Assembly (NCBI RefSeq): GCF_043290135.1
Contig: NC_134701.1
Span: 198,384,101-198,448,100 of the forward strand
Reading direction: 5' to 3'
Source: Rhipicephalus microplus
Lineage: Eukaryota > Arthropoda > Arachnida > Ixodida > Ixodidae
Length of the DNA stretch: 64,000 nt
The translations under genes and the position numbers were made by a program. This document shows positions 27,161-38,966 of this stretch, piece by piece; position 1 is the stretch's first letter; each line of letters opens with the position of its first letter. The notes beneath the pieces were generated by a model. That model had not been told where the DNA came from. It did no database searches and worked only from the letters and a program-made list of their open reading frames with translations.

Positions 27161-28380
27161 GTCCTCTCTGAGTGTGTGTATTTTTTGCGCTTGTCTCATC
27201 ATGAACTATTACTTTACTTACCCATCTTTTTGCGTTTGGGCACGACAACCAAAACTGTGTAGAGGTTAAAGAAGCAAGCATATGTGTTCTACAAACGCAT
27301 AGCTTGGCAGGCTTAAATACTTATCACACTACATATAAAATAAATGTTGAAATGTTACCCCGAGAGGTATATAACAACCGTTTTACGCCTAATGAGCATA
27401 TACGCACGGCAATCCGCGGGCGAATAAGTCATTCGAAGGTGCAATTGGGTCACAATGCACCTCCCGCCAATCGCAACAAAAACGGGAGTCAAGTATAGCT
27501 GTCCCGTTCACAAAGGGGTGTATACCCCCGTATAGCGACGCGGAACCTCTACAAGGCGGGGGCGAATCGAAGAGTCGTTGCTCCCGGCGAGCAAAGCCCA
27601 AAGCTCGGCTGGTGGAGCGCGCTCTTTTTTTTTTTTTTCTGATGCGAGCGATATCTGCGCTCTGACCGATCGATTCTTCTTTGTCGTTGAAGCTGCTCTG
27701 CAGCGCCAACAACGCGGGACTATTCTCTCGTGCAAAGCTTTCGCCGCAAGCAAACAAGAACGAAAAGCGAAACGGTCGGTGCACCGGACTCTCTCTGCTC
27801 TGCGCTTAATTTCGACTGTGCACTTAATACTTGCGCGCAAACACGCTCGCGCAAAGTCCGCTTTGACGAAACGGCGAACTTTCGATTCGGGAAAGTGCAG
27901 CGGAAGTTCTCTCCGCGGTATTCCTCTTGTCGTAAAGATAAATTGCATCCTCCTCACCATCTATTTCCGAGCAGTTAATTCATTTCACTAATACTCGGGG
28001 AGTGTACGTATTTTTTAATCTTTATTTCGAAGATATTTGATTCACAAGAGCGGGAGAAATCACTATATGCGAAAGCAAACATGAATGAATAATGACGTTC
28101 GAATATCGAATTTTTTTTTCCTTTCTGAATGAAGTGCGCAAGAGAAAGTGCATGCAAGGGAAAAACAGCGAAGTTATCCAGGCCGAGCAAGATGGCCACC
28201 CTGCACATGCAGAAAGGGGAACCGATAGACAAAGAGGAACGGATAAATTCCTCGGTTGTGCGCACAAAGACACGCGCAGAAGAAGCGTTCATTGTCCAGT
28301 TCATGAAAAAAAAAACTCGCTCATTTAAAAAAGTCACAGCATATCCACGGAGTGAATAATCGGTAAACCATGAATCCATC
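27161..28380. other. Non-coding stretch with a CpG-rich core
   Basis: 27500-27960 is richer in CG dinucleotides than its surroundings and carries overlapping frames (for example 27960-27508 minus, 150 codons) without a recognisable domain. It may be a promoter or 5' exon of an unrecognised gene. Confidence 0.3.
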
Positions 28381-28381
28381 C

Positions 28382-28602
28382 GTTTGTCTGTCTGTCCGTC
28401 CGTCTGTCTGCCTGTCTGTCTAAGCGCCGCAGCCTCAAACGCATCCGTGTGGAGCGAGCGCCCCCAGCGCCATCTAATGAGCAATTCTAGTACTAGTGGA
28501 GCGAGCGCCGCAGCGTCACTCAGTGAACACTCCGAGTACTAGGGGTGGCTACGATGGACGACGCCGCGGGACTTAACCACACCCTAAAAAGCTTCGCCCC
28601 TA
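28382..28602. repeat. (TGTC)n tract and dispersed repeat ending AAGCTTCGCCCCT
   Basis: TGTC/CGTC tetramers (28382-28422) are followed by two related blocks, each with GAGCGAGCGC and AGTACTAG. The final AAGCTTCGCCCCT recurs inverted near 16870. Confidence 0.55.
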
Positions 28603-30876
28603 AAATGCACATCGTTGAACATGATGAACTATACGTGTTCTCTTCAGTTAATTATCTGTCCTATAATAGCCCCACAATACTGTACTAAGGGCAGGCAAAA
28701 GCGAATCATGTGTATGTATAGCGTGCCTCATGGGAATAAAAGACCGCGCCACCTCACCGAGTGCGTTGCAGCCCAAAGAGACATAGCTTGATCGAAACAG
28801 ACTTTGATTTATAGATGAACGCGACACGCAAAGCACACGTGTACTTAAATTCGGGAGAGCATTAAATACCCCAAGGTGGACAGAATGAAAGCACGTCGTT
28901 TCTCTTAATACATCATGGTTTTGACAGACAATTTTCAATAATAGAGTCTCTATACATAGGCTTGAAAACATACATCGTCTTGTGCACCGTGGCGCGCGTC
29001 CTATGACGACTATACAATGCAATGCAGACGACGTGTTACGTCTAAGAACCTGTAAGTCATGGTAGCGCTATGGTACATCTGTATATAAACGCGCGCGGTC
29101 AATTGTAAAACTTGGGCCGTATAGGCTATATAAGCCCACTATTGCACTGACCACGCGCGTTTATGCACTAGCTGTTCCATTCAATAACGCAAGTAATACA
29201 ATATGAATGGACTCCTTTACCTGTCGGACAGGTATACAGGCGTCCATTCGTGTTGCATTGCGTCTAATGGGGATGAAGCTGCCGGCCGACCTGCTATAGC
29301 AACGCGAGAAACAGCTGCGCGTTTCGCTCCATTGTTGGCCGCCAATTCCTGCCACGAATGACGCATTTCCCATTGAACGGATGAGTTAGCAGCGAACAAT
29401 GGGACCTATAGCCTTCACTGACACATTTCAGTCTGAACTCGCATAGCTACAGTGGTTGAGGATGCAATTAGTAGACTTCACTGCAGAGCGCGGGAACGTG
29501 CGGAGGAGTTAATCAGTGCATGGAACTTGACATCACCGATACAGTACTATAGTTCTGCTCACAGCGGACGTTTAAGCGCCTGCATACGAAAGCGCCCTGC
29601 CTAGGTCCCAAATCTGCGGGTGCGCAGGGTTGCTCACAGACTATATAATGTAACGCTAAGCAACTTTTTCACACATGTCTTCACATCTCATTATAGTTCT
29701 TCACATTTACACTACAATTACTTCAATGGAATTTCAATTACTTCAATGAAACTTTATTTCAGTCCTGCAGGACGCGCTTAGCGCGTAGCGCAGTTTCTAA
29801 TTTTTTTCCTGGCATTGTTGTCTGTTTGTTCTTATTATTATTGTCTCTAACAAAGAAAGCGAGTTCTTAAATTTTACACTTTCCAAGTGTGTGCATTCAC
29901 GCTTTCTGCGCCAGTTATAGCCATTAACAGATTGATAAGAAGAAAGTGCGCGACATTCGGCAGTGGCCCGCCACGATGGCTCAGTGGCTGCGGCGTTGTG
30001 CTGCTCGGAGTGTCGCGGATTCCACTCGAAACGGTCGCGATCGAGCTTTGGGTGGGCGCCAAAGAGCCTCGCACGGTAAAAATTAATACGCAGACGATAC
30101 GGCATCCCTAGCGCGACTTCGTGCATCGTGGCATAAATATACAAGTCACAAGCACCACTACCGCCAAAAAAAAGAAAATCAAAGAAGCTTTTGTGCGGTA
30201 CTCTCGGTTCTCCAATAGCAACGAAATGATAACAATGACAACGATCCGACGACATCAATTAACATGCAAATATGATAACGATCGGCCGCCGCAGCATGAT
30301 GACACAGGTGTGTAACCTCAGACTGAGGGTCGTACAAAAACTGGATATCAGGGTTTAGCGTGCAAACGAAGCTCGCACAGCCGCCAACAGCGATGTATAA
30401 CAGCCCGGCGGCAGCAAAAAAAAAAAAAAAAACGGACTAAACCGCGCGCTCGGCCCATTGTGTGGCCACGCGCTGCCTTGTCCCCCGCCCTGATGAAGAG
30501 GCCCGTAGAGTTATGCACTGCGCCGCAGCTGCGACAACTGGGTGACCGGAAGGCTGAGCTGCACCCAGAGCACAATGCAGCGGGCTGGAGCGCAAGCTCT
30601 TGCCACTGGGAGGCGCTCTATTAACTCACGCACGCACGAAGGCAAGTCAATGCCCCGGAAAGCCGTAGTGTCGCGTATACAGTCACAGCATACGGGTATA
30701 CTACAATACACGACCACGCGAACGAGTGCTCGCACATAATGGAAACTTGTCGGAATAGCGTCAACAGGTTATACGTAATGGAAGAGAGAGAAGGGAGACA
30801 GAGAATTGAAAAGGAAGAACAGTCGCGCAAAGACAGATGCGCTCAACGTATACAACACGCGCTGCTAGCTTTCGAG
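28603..30876. other. Non-coding stretch
   Basis: No recognisable gene. It contains one tRNA-like repeat head (29963-30030) and short A-runs (30418-30432). Confidence 0.4.
29963..30030 (+). mobile_element. Degenerate tRNA-like SINE head
   Basis: CCCGCCACGATGGCTCAGTG resembles a box A region and TCGCGGATTCCACTCGAA a damaged box B. The body does not match the full SINE copies. Confidence 0.4.
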
Positions 30877-31118
30877 CAGCCCCGCCGTGGTGGTCTAGTG
30901 ACTAAGGTACTCGGCTGCTGACCCGCACGTCGCGGGATCGAATCCCGGCTGCGGCGGCTGCATTTTCGATGGAGGCGGAAATGCTGTCGGCCCGTGTGCT
31001 CAGATTTGGGTGCACGTTAGAGAACCCCAGGTGGTCGAAATTTCCGGAGCTCTCCACTACGGCGTCTCTCATAATCATATGGTGGTTTTGGGACGTTAAA
31101 CCCCACATATCAATCAAT
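30877..31118 (+). mobile_element. Full-length Ruka-type SINE
   Basis: Complete head with box B GGGATCGAATCCC, body and ATCAATCAA tail. TAGCTTTCGAG (30866-30876) and TAGCCTTCGAG (31119-31129) are a nearly exact target-site duplication. Confidence 0.92.
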
Positions 31119-31658
31119 TAGCCTTCGAGAAAGCAGTATATGTAGCAGCATGTCAACACAATCAAGCACATGGTCGTCGGCAGGAATTTTTTTTTTTAGT
31201 GGGGGATGCAAACCAGAGTTCCATCGCGGCTGGGAGAGAGGGAAAGCACCGGCGTAGCTTGGCTGAGGGCAAGTGCTGGTGAGTGCCCCTTTCGTACCCT
31301 GCAGCTGACGCCCATGATCAAGCATATTCGGCAGTGTTCTATCGTTACAGTGCTCTTCTTTTGTACGTTACTCACCCGTATAGGTCACTCGCGTATTGCG
31401 GCAGGGCAATATTTTACGGCACACCCGGGTGGTCGTTGGAGACCACTCCGAATGCCTTAAAAAGTGGTCAATTCAACAGCTTCAAAGCTCTAAGACGAGA
31501 CCAAGCGCGTATGAAAGTCGTTTTCCTCCATCCTATACTCACGTATTGGCCCTCACATTTTAGTAGTCATGTTTGCTTCCCATTTTACATAAAAACTTCA
31601 GAGCCTCCAGAGCTCTCAAACACCACCAGTCGAATGTATCATTACACTGCTCCCGACC

Positions 31659-31659
31659 T

Positions 31660-31734
<75 letters not shown>

Positions 31735-31735
31735 T
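31659..31735. repeat. (TTTA)n microsatellite
   Basis: About 19 perfect TTTA units. Confidence 0.97.
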
Positions 31736-31739
31736 ACTG

Positions 31740-32945
31740 TTAGCAAATGGCTGAAACAGGGTGGCGTACTGAAATACTCTTCACACATTGTTCAAAGACA
31801 CAAGCACTACACTGCCGCGAAATCAAGACAATGCATCTGGCAGCTTTAAACGAAACTACACCACACAGACCATACAAATCGTAGTGCAAATGAAAAGCGA
31901 CTCTTACCAAAAGTACAACGCCCAAAATTATTCAAGTTTTACGCAGTAGTGACCGCCATTTATTGCATTGAGATGTTTAAGAGAAAATAAATTTTTGCGA
32001 CGACAACAATGGCAACAACGGACAGTGATGAACAACGCGCCAAGTCACGACAAAGCTTGGGTTTGATCCACGATAATGCGAAATGGCCGCATAAGGGCCT
32101 AAAATTATGTGTGCTACAGGTGCCCAAAAACACAATCAATAAAACTGTGCGTGGGACGTGTGCGACGGGTTGGAAGAGAGATATTAACGCGAATTAAAAA
32201 GAGAAATTAAATGGTAGTGACGAGATGCGGCGACGAAGAAATTACAGCGAGCGTTACGGACAAACAGTGACAATCAAGCTGTATACGCTTCTTCCTGGAT
32301 GTAAACAACAGATATGGCGCCGCGGTCGCAGCAGATTCTTCGATCGGCGTTCTCCCAAATTCGATCGTGCGTGTAATACAAAGGCACACTGATAACAACG
32401 CGACCGGCACCTACGTGACTGTTCTATCATGCACGGATGCGTCGATGCTAATAAGCATCGACCAAGCAGAAAACCGGCACGGCCGAGCGCAGCTGCGCAA
32501 AATATCCGCGTATACGCGGCGAACCCCGCGCGAATTCGTCTTCCAAGCGCGGGCCTCATTTATAGCAACATCGACCTACAGCGGCAAGCGCTTCTCGTCG
32601 AGGATGCGTTCTTCGCGCGTGTGTATCCACCTCCATATACACTTGAAAGCATTTTGACTTCGCAAGCACGCGAGTAGCCCGGAGAATTAAGGGAGTGAAT
32701 TTTTTTCCGTTTGCTTGCCCCCCCCCCTTAAATATTTCAATTTTGCATGGGTATAAACACACGCACGAACATACATAAAGTATGGGGCCCCCTAGAAAAA
32801 AAATTCTGGCTACGTTCCTCCTCGCATGTAGGCAGACGCTTGTATTGTGTTATCCGGTGCAAGCCTTCAGTAAAGTTTTGGGTGGACTAAATTTCGGTGT
32901 ATGCGCACCATATGCGCCAGTGTGTACAGTATACATACAACATGT
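31740..32945. other. Non-coding stretch
   Basis: No recognisable gene or repeat apart from a C-run near 32720. Confidence 0.4.
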
Positions 32946-32947
32946 AC

Positions 32948-33083
32948 ATGTATGTATGTATGTATGTATGTATGTATGTATGTATGTATGTATGTATGTA
33001 TGTATGTATGTATGTATGTATGTATGTATGTATGAATGAATGAATGTACATATGCATGCATGCATGCATGCATGCATGCATAT
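32948..33083. repeat. (TATG)n-(GAAT)n-(TGCA)n compound microsatellite
   Basis: About 85 bp of TATG units pass through a short GAAT block into TGCA units. Open frames over it (YIHT, MYVC) are artefacts. Confidence 0.95.
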
Positions 33084-33487
33084 GTATGTATCTGAGAGAG
33101 AGAAGACAACCATTGCATTTACAGATCTTCCGAAAAATTTCGCCGGGATTAGAAACACCTACGTAGCTAGTGAAACACGAAGGAAAGTGAAATAATATTG
33201 TCAACTTTTTTTTTGTTGGTGCGATGGACCTTTCTTACGCGTTTCAAAAAGTTCGCACCTTTTCACGCACGGCCGGTAATTTCAGGACAGATCACCGAAA
33301 GGCAATGGGCCTGAAAATCACTATATAGATAGGTTGCACGTGAAGTCATCGACGCCGCTTCTGAAATGCGGCACTCCACGATGGTGGCTCTGATAACGAG
33401 TGGCGTCAGTGTGAAAAGGACGTGTCCAGAACGCCTGCATGCGTGTGTAGCGGAAGAACCCGCATAGGATGTTTTGATAACATTAAT

Positions 33488-33588
33488 ATTAAAGAATCCC
33501 AGGTGGTCAGAATTTCCGGAGTCCTCCACTACAGCGTCTCTCATAATCATTTGGTGGTTTTGGGACGTTAAACCCCAGATATAAAATA
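33488..33588 (+). mobile_element. 5'-truncated Ruka-type SINE with perfect target-site duplication
   Basis: Only the 3' half (AAAGAATCCCAGGTGG to TTAAACCCCAGATAT) is present. The 14-bp TTGATAACATTAAT occurs at 33474-33487 and again at 33589-33602, proving that this half-element is a complete insertion event. Confidence 0.93.
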
Positions 33589-33815
33589 TTGATAACATTA
33601 ATGTGAAATGACAAATTTGCGTCTTCTCATGCTGGTGCTTCAACGGGGCGGTTTCAGTGACGTGATTGCATGTCATGTGTATCCAAGTCATATGCATCTA
33701 AAAGACGGAGGCGGCTCAATTGTCAGAATAACTTTTTTTTTTTTGTGCTTCGTATGTTACAATCGGAAAGCAGTAGTTACCGTGTTCTGCTCCCTTCGCG
33801 TTATTATTATTATTC

Positions 33816-33872
33816 TCAGTAGCAGGAGTAGTAGTGGTAGTAGTGGTAGTAAGAGTAGTAGTAGTAGTAGCA
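33816..33872. repeat. (AGT)n microsatellite
   Basis: Imperfect AGT/GGT triplets, followed by a C-homopolymer at about 33903-33915. Confidence 0.85.
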
Positions 33873-34065
33873 GCATATGCGTATCAACAGGAAGGCGCGA
33901 GCCCCCCCCCCCCCCTACTGAGAAAAGTTGGGAAGGTGAGGGGGGTTCGACAGTGGTCACTCGGCTGCACGCTGAGAAAACCAACAAGTGTGAAGTTTTC
34001 CGCCTTAACAGTAGTCACTCAATTATGTTCTTACGAAAGAATGAAAGTTTTAAGAGGCACTGTCA

Positions 34066-34067
34066 CA

Positions 34068-34111
<44 letters not shown>
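34066..34111. repeat. (CA)n-(TA)n microsatellite
   Basis: CA tract to about 34094, then TA tract; it leads directly into the hairpin at 34114. Confidence 0.9.
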
Positions 34112-34113
34112 TT

Positions 34114-34255
34114 GTCCAGTGATCTAGATCCTCCGTGAGTGGTCACAACGTGGTTTATTTCGACGTTTCGGCCTAGAGTCTGGCCTTCATCAGGATGATG
34201 AAGGCCAGATCCTGATGAAGGCCAGACTCTAGGTCACGGAGGATCTACTGGACTA
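34114..34255. repeat. Fold-back element with 24-bp perfect inner stem
   Basis: The inner arms at 34172-34195 and 34210-34233 are exact reverse complements (start CCTAGAGTCTGG). The outer arms GATCCTCCGTGA (34127-34138) and TCACGGAGGATC (34234-34245) are also exact, and GTCCAGT/ACTGGAC close the structure. The left side has 33 unpaired bases between the arms. Confidence 0.8.
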
Positions 34256-34373
34256 TATGCAACGCTACGGCCACTCAACCACCATGCCTGCCTATATTAT
34301 ATATATATTCCGGCGGACGAGTGAGTGGTGTTTGCTTCGCCACTCGCGAAAGAGTTGGTACGCCACAGAGTAT

Positions 34374-34386
34374 TAGTAGTAGTAGC

Positions 34387-34464
<78 letters not shown>
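34374..34464. repeat. (TAG)n microsatellite
   Basis: About 30 TAG triplets with one CAG interruption. Confidence 0.95.
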
Positions 34465-34465
<1 letters not shown>

Positions 34466-34469
34466 ATCA

Positions 34470-35062
34470 CTTTGTGCGATGATTCATTTCTGGGCAGGTT
34501 ATCATTGAATGATCGATTGATTTATTCAAACATTAGAAGACCCCTCAATGGCCCCGCCCAACGACTTTGTGAACGTCGGACATCATGGCCGCCACGCACC
34601 GTCGGCCGCCAACCAGTGCACACTCAGCCGCAGCAGCAGCGGAAGGCACGGTAGCCCCGCTCCCATTAGCCGGCACGCTTCTCAGGGCTCCGAGTCAGCC
34701 TTGACACGAGCGCCCTTTCTTCCTCGTCGACAAAATAAAAGCGAAAACCACTACACGTCGCCCCGTACGACGACCCTCGGCGGTCTCCCCACTTCATTGA
34801 GCCACTTCGGCGGCCAAGGCGTGCAACCATTTTGCAGCAGGCGGTGTCGAAACGGCCTGGCTTCATCGACACTGGCGCGAAGACAGCTCGCTGTTGCGAC
34901 GCGAGCTGCCACCACCCGAGTTACTCCGCGAAAATTCCGCAGATGGAGGGCGCGCGTTGGAATCTGTGTGAAGAATAGTTCCGAACGCACGTAGCAATTT
35001 CAAACATGCTTAATTTTTTTTTCTTTCTTTAAAAAGTGCTGCTTGTGAGACGTCGACGCTAA
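34470..35062. other. GC-rich non-coding stretch
   Basis: 34540-34990 carries a 148-codon frame (34548-34994 +) of biased composition (R, S, T, A) with no recognisable domain; not called as a gene. Confidence 0.35.
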
Positions 35063-35379
35063 CAGGGAGTTTTCGAATAGGGGCCCCAAAAGTTTTGAGC
35101 CCTAAGGAAATAGCGTCGAGGCTACCGCGCATGCGCGAAACCTAAACCGCGTTAGGATTTCGCGTTGGGGACGCTACTTCTCGAATTTAGCGGGAGCTCC
35201 AAAGCCTGCCCCAAAAGCTTTGCGTTAGACAAACGTGATGGCACCCACTGAAGTGACGTGACCAAAAATCGGGAGAGTATCCAAAGCGCCGCAGACCCTA
35301 TTCGAAAACACATCGCTCCTGCTTGACCCAAAGCGTGCATACACAAAGGTATTTGGGGCCCCTATTCAAAAACACCCTA
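35063..35379. mobile_element. Short TIR element (MITE), copy 1
   Basis: Left end CAGGGAGTTTTCGAATAGGG and the reverse complement of the right end (TAGGGTGTTTTTGAATAGGG) form about 25-bp terminal inverted repeats continuing into GGCCCC. The internal part matches copy 2 at 62695-63018 over nearly its full length. There is no coding capacity. Confidence 0.82.
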
Positions 35380-36435
35380 TTATGTATTCGTTTTTCCCCT
35401 CCTCCCTACACTAATATCCCACACGGGCGCTCTGGGTATTATAAAGAAATAAACAAATAAATAAATAACGGTTCCGTACGTTGGATATCCAGGAAATATA
35501 AATATACACTACCAAGTTCAGAAGCATGCATCCACGAACCCCTTTTCAGTTTTCGTTTCATGGGTGTGATACCCTTCATGACGTCATGACGCTCACGACG
35601 GTCGCATTGTAAAGGAACACCGCGACGGTCCAGCACTATAGCTTAGATCAGCTCGGTCATCTGCTTACAGACTGTGCCGAGCGAGCCGGAGTGAGCAATA
35701 AACGTCGCTTTGTCCAGTTCCCACGTGACAGCCTCCTACGTTTTGACGTCACGAAACGGGAGTAATGGCTGTTAGCAGGGGGTGCAGCAATTTATTTCCG
35801 CGAAAATTTGGGGGGGGGGGGGGGTGCGGGCGGGTAGGGGGGGCTTACCATTCCGAACTTCTCTCTAAGCGCTTGTGTTGTGTGTTCTTTGTAATAGTGG
35901 CTGCGCTTCCTAGCAAGATGGATCCTCTCAGCAGTCGGGTAGCCAGACATTTTAGTAGAGGGTGGGAGGTTCGACCATACTTTGTGTGTGTCGGTGCGAT
36001 CGCGATTCGATGCGTGCCTGTTTATATAATGTACACATGCAAAATTGACGATTTTCGTGAAAAATCTGACCACCACCCCCCATCCTCCCGCTACATCAGT
36101 GCCTCTTTGGGTATGCGCCAGTGGGTGTTACATGAACACGGAACCGTTTAAATGTCTTGCTGAATTAGAGCAAAACCAGTCAAACGTCATCCTCAATCAT
36201 TTCAGCGTACCTTCTACCACACGGTTTTACTTTGCCGCATCGCACGTTCTTCGCCCACCGAACTCAACACCCCACGACCATCTACACCAACGTAACGTTG
36301 CGTTTTTTTTTCCTTATTTTTTTTCGTTATTGTGAATGTAACGGTTGATGCAGACTAGACAACTGAAATCAATGGCTACATGTTTACAAGTTCTTCAGTA
36401 CGACTGGACGTACTTTCTCGAACGGCACTGCACGA
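35380..36435. other. Non-coding stretch
   Basis: Contains a G-homopolymer (about 35809-35824). AGCAATAAACGTCGCTTTGT near 35694 resembles an LTR polyadenylation region, but no LTR pair could be delimited. Confidence 0.35.
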
Positions 36436-36449
36436 ATTTTGAGTACTTG

Positions 36450-36691
36450 CCCCCGCCGCGGTGGTCTAGTGGCTAAGGTACTCGGCTGCTGACTCACAGG
36501 TCGCGGGTTCAAATCCCGGCTGCGGCGGCTGCATTTCCGATGGAGGCGGAAATGTCGTAGGCCCGTGTGCTCAGATTTGGGAGCACGGTAAAGAACCCCA
36601 GGTGGTCGAAATTTTCGGAGCCCTCCACTACGGCGTCTCTCATAATCATATGGTGGTTTTGGGACGTCAAGCCCCACATATCTATCTATCT
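36450..36691 (+). mobile_element. Full-length Ruka-type SINE with perfect target-site duplication
   Basis: Complete copy with an (ATCT)n tail instead of the usual (ATCA)n. ATTTTGAGTACTTG occurs at 36436-36449 and 36692-36705. Confidence 0.95.
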
Positions 36692-36705
36692 ATTTTGAGT
36701 ACTTG

Positions 36706-37643
36706 TAAATAAGCCGTATAAAATAATACGAATGCGTAGACACAAACTTTTTTTTTATCTCAACGGGGTTGAAAGTGAAACACCCAGTATTATACTCTAC
36801 AACTGAAGGCTATTATTCGATTCGGAAAGTTGATTGTACGGTCATCCTCAGTGTTCAGGATGAACGGTCAATAGGACGCGCATCAAGATATATCAGTGAA
36901 TGTTTACATTCGATGCAACACAAAATAAAGTTCCCAATTTAGACTTCTATTTTAATCGATTGAGCAGAGTTTCGTACGTGTCATTACGTGTAAGAGGCGA
37001 GCTCAAGACCATAAGTAAATATTGGCGAGGACCCCCCCCCCCACCCCCTATCCGAAATAAGCTATAGCGCCGTGGCATAGATTTCACCGCCGACACGTTG
37101 GCTACACCAGACATGGCCACTCCTATACGCACACACAGTGTAAGAACACGCACACAGGTATAATGATGATGGCGGATGTCGCTTTCCGCGAATAATCTGA
37201 GCACGTAACAAAACAACAGCATCGACTACCTAAAAGCTTTGGTCTATACGCGGACTACAGGTCAGGTCGCTGAGCGCCAGGAAACGTGCTAAGCATTGTT
37301 GCCTAATCCATCATTCAGCTCTTGATTAAAACAGCTGATGACATGAGAGCGGGGCCAATACCGCTATCAATAATTATATCTGTGGTTTTACGTCCTAAAA
37401 CTGCGATATGGTTATGAAAGACGCTACCGCTATCAAAAAAAAAAAATCAACTTATTTGTTGTCGTTTCCATAGTTTGTGCCTCCCTTCGGTTTGCAGAGA
37501 CCAAAAGAACTCCTACATGAGCCAAACAGCATGCTCCCTTTAGAACGACGTAGCAACACGAAAATGACAAAAAACTGGCAAATTAAAAAATAAAATAAAG
37601 CGACGATGCATTGCATTCCATATATTGAGTTAAAAAGCACCCG
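36706..37643. other. Non-coding stretch
   Basis: No recognisable gene. A C-run is at 37032-37041. Confidence 0.4.
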
Positions 37644-37656
37644 ACAAAGTGTCCGC

Positions 37657-37903
37657 GGCCCCGCCGCGGTGGTCTAGTGGCTAAGGTACTCGGCTGCTGA
37701 CCCGCAGGTCGCGGGTTCAAATCCCGGCTGCGGCGGCTGCATTTCCGATGGAGGCGGAAATGTCGTAGGCCCGTGTGCTCAGATTTGGGTGCACGTTAAA
37801 CAACCCCAGGTGGTCGAAATTTCCGGAGTCCTCCACTACGGCGTCTCTCATAATCATATGGTGGTTTTGGGACGTTAAACCCCACAAATCAATCAATCAA
37901 TCA
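37657..37903 (+). mobile_element. Full-length Ruka-type SINE with perfect target-site duplication
   Basis: Near-consensus copy, tail (ATCA)n. ACAAAGTGTCCGC occurs at 37644-37656 and 37904-37916. Confidence 0.95.
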
Positions 37904-38102
37904 ACAAAGTGTCCGCAGTGAATATGTTTAACTGGCAAAAAGGTGCGTGCGCACGGCGTTAATTTAACGAACCGAACAGAAAATTCAATGCGACACGCAT
38001 ATTAATCGAATACTTGAGTAATGTGAGACGGTGCACCTTTTAAAAATATTGGCCCCGTATATGAATTACTGCAAACGTCGAATGACGATAGTATTCCGTC
38101 TG

Positions 38103-38338
38103 TCTGCCCCGCCGCGGCGGTCTAAGGCACTCGGCTGCTGACCCGCAGGTCACGGGATCGAATCTCTGCTGCGGCTGCTCCATTTTCAATGGAGGCGACA
38201 ATGCTGTAGTAGGCCCGTGTGGTCAGATTTGGGTGCGCGTTAAAGAACCCCAGGTGGTCGAAATTTCCGGAGCCCTCAACTACGACATCTATCATAATCG
38301 TATGGTGGTTTTGGGACGTTAAACCCCACATATCAGTC
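38103..38338 (+). mobile_element. Ruka-type SINE with deleted box A
   Basis: Flanked by TTCCGTCTG (38094-38102 and 38339-38347). The head reads GGTCTAAGGCACTCGG and lacks the 7 nt (GTGGCTA) found in other copies, which removes part of the polymerase III box A. Confidence 0.9.
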
Positions 38339-38718
38339 TTCCGTCTGGAGAGAGTGAATTTATTTGATGTTCTGCGCGATAAAATCGGTGAATTGGATTC
38401 TGGGGGCGCTGCGTTTAAGTGCCAAAAAAACACCCGCCTTTTCGTGCTTAGCGTTGCATTGTCAGCTTAGTGTAATAAATGCTACGTTCCTTACAATTGT
38501 TCATGTGTGAATTTTATAGTATAAAGAAACACGCCACCGTACATTGACGTGTTGATGTTTTGCCCGAGGTATGCGCAACATTCGCTTTTTACTCGATACT
38601 ACGCACAAGTATGAACGCAGAAACCAAAGCCTTATTGGTGGGCGCTGCAGATATGGCTGGATGTTTTTTAGCGTGAAAGTATTTTGAGAAAAACTGTCGT
38701 GCTTTGTGTTGATATTAT

Positions 38719-38953
38719 TGATTGATTTGTGGGGATTAACGTCCCAAGACCACCATATGATTATGAGAGACGCCGTAGTGGAGGGCTCCGGAAATTTTGA
38801 CCACCTGGGGTTCTTTAACGTGCACCCAAATCTGAGTACACGGGCCTACAACATTTCCGCCTCCATCGGAAATGCAGCCGCCACAGCCGGGATTTGATCC
38901 CGCGACCTGCGGGTCAGCAGCCGAGTACCTTAGCCACTAGACCACCGTGGCGG
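38719..38953 (-). mobile_element. Full-length Ruka-type SINE with perfect target-site duplication
   Basis: Reverse copy, complete from the (ATCA)n-type tail to the head. GTGTTGATATTAT occurs at 38706-38718 and 38954-38966. Confidence 0.95.
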
Positions 38954-38966
38954 GTGTTGATATTAT

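Noticed and set aside
30880..30955. Apparent tRNA genes in the Ruka-type copies
   Set aside because: They are SINE heads with polymerase III boxes, present many times with the same downstream body.
34548..34994. 148-codon frame rich in Arg/Ser
   Set aside because: No recognisable domain and adjacent to a (TAG)n tract; kept only as a note.
35640..35770. Possible LTR end (AGCAATAAACGTCGCTTTGT)
   Set aside because: No second LTR, primer-binding site or TG...CA boundaries found within the window.
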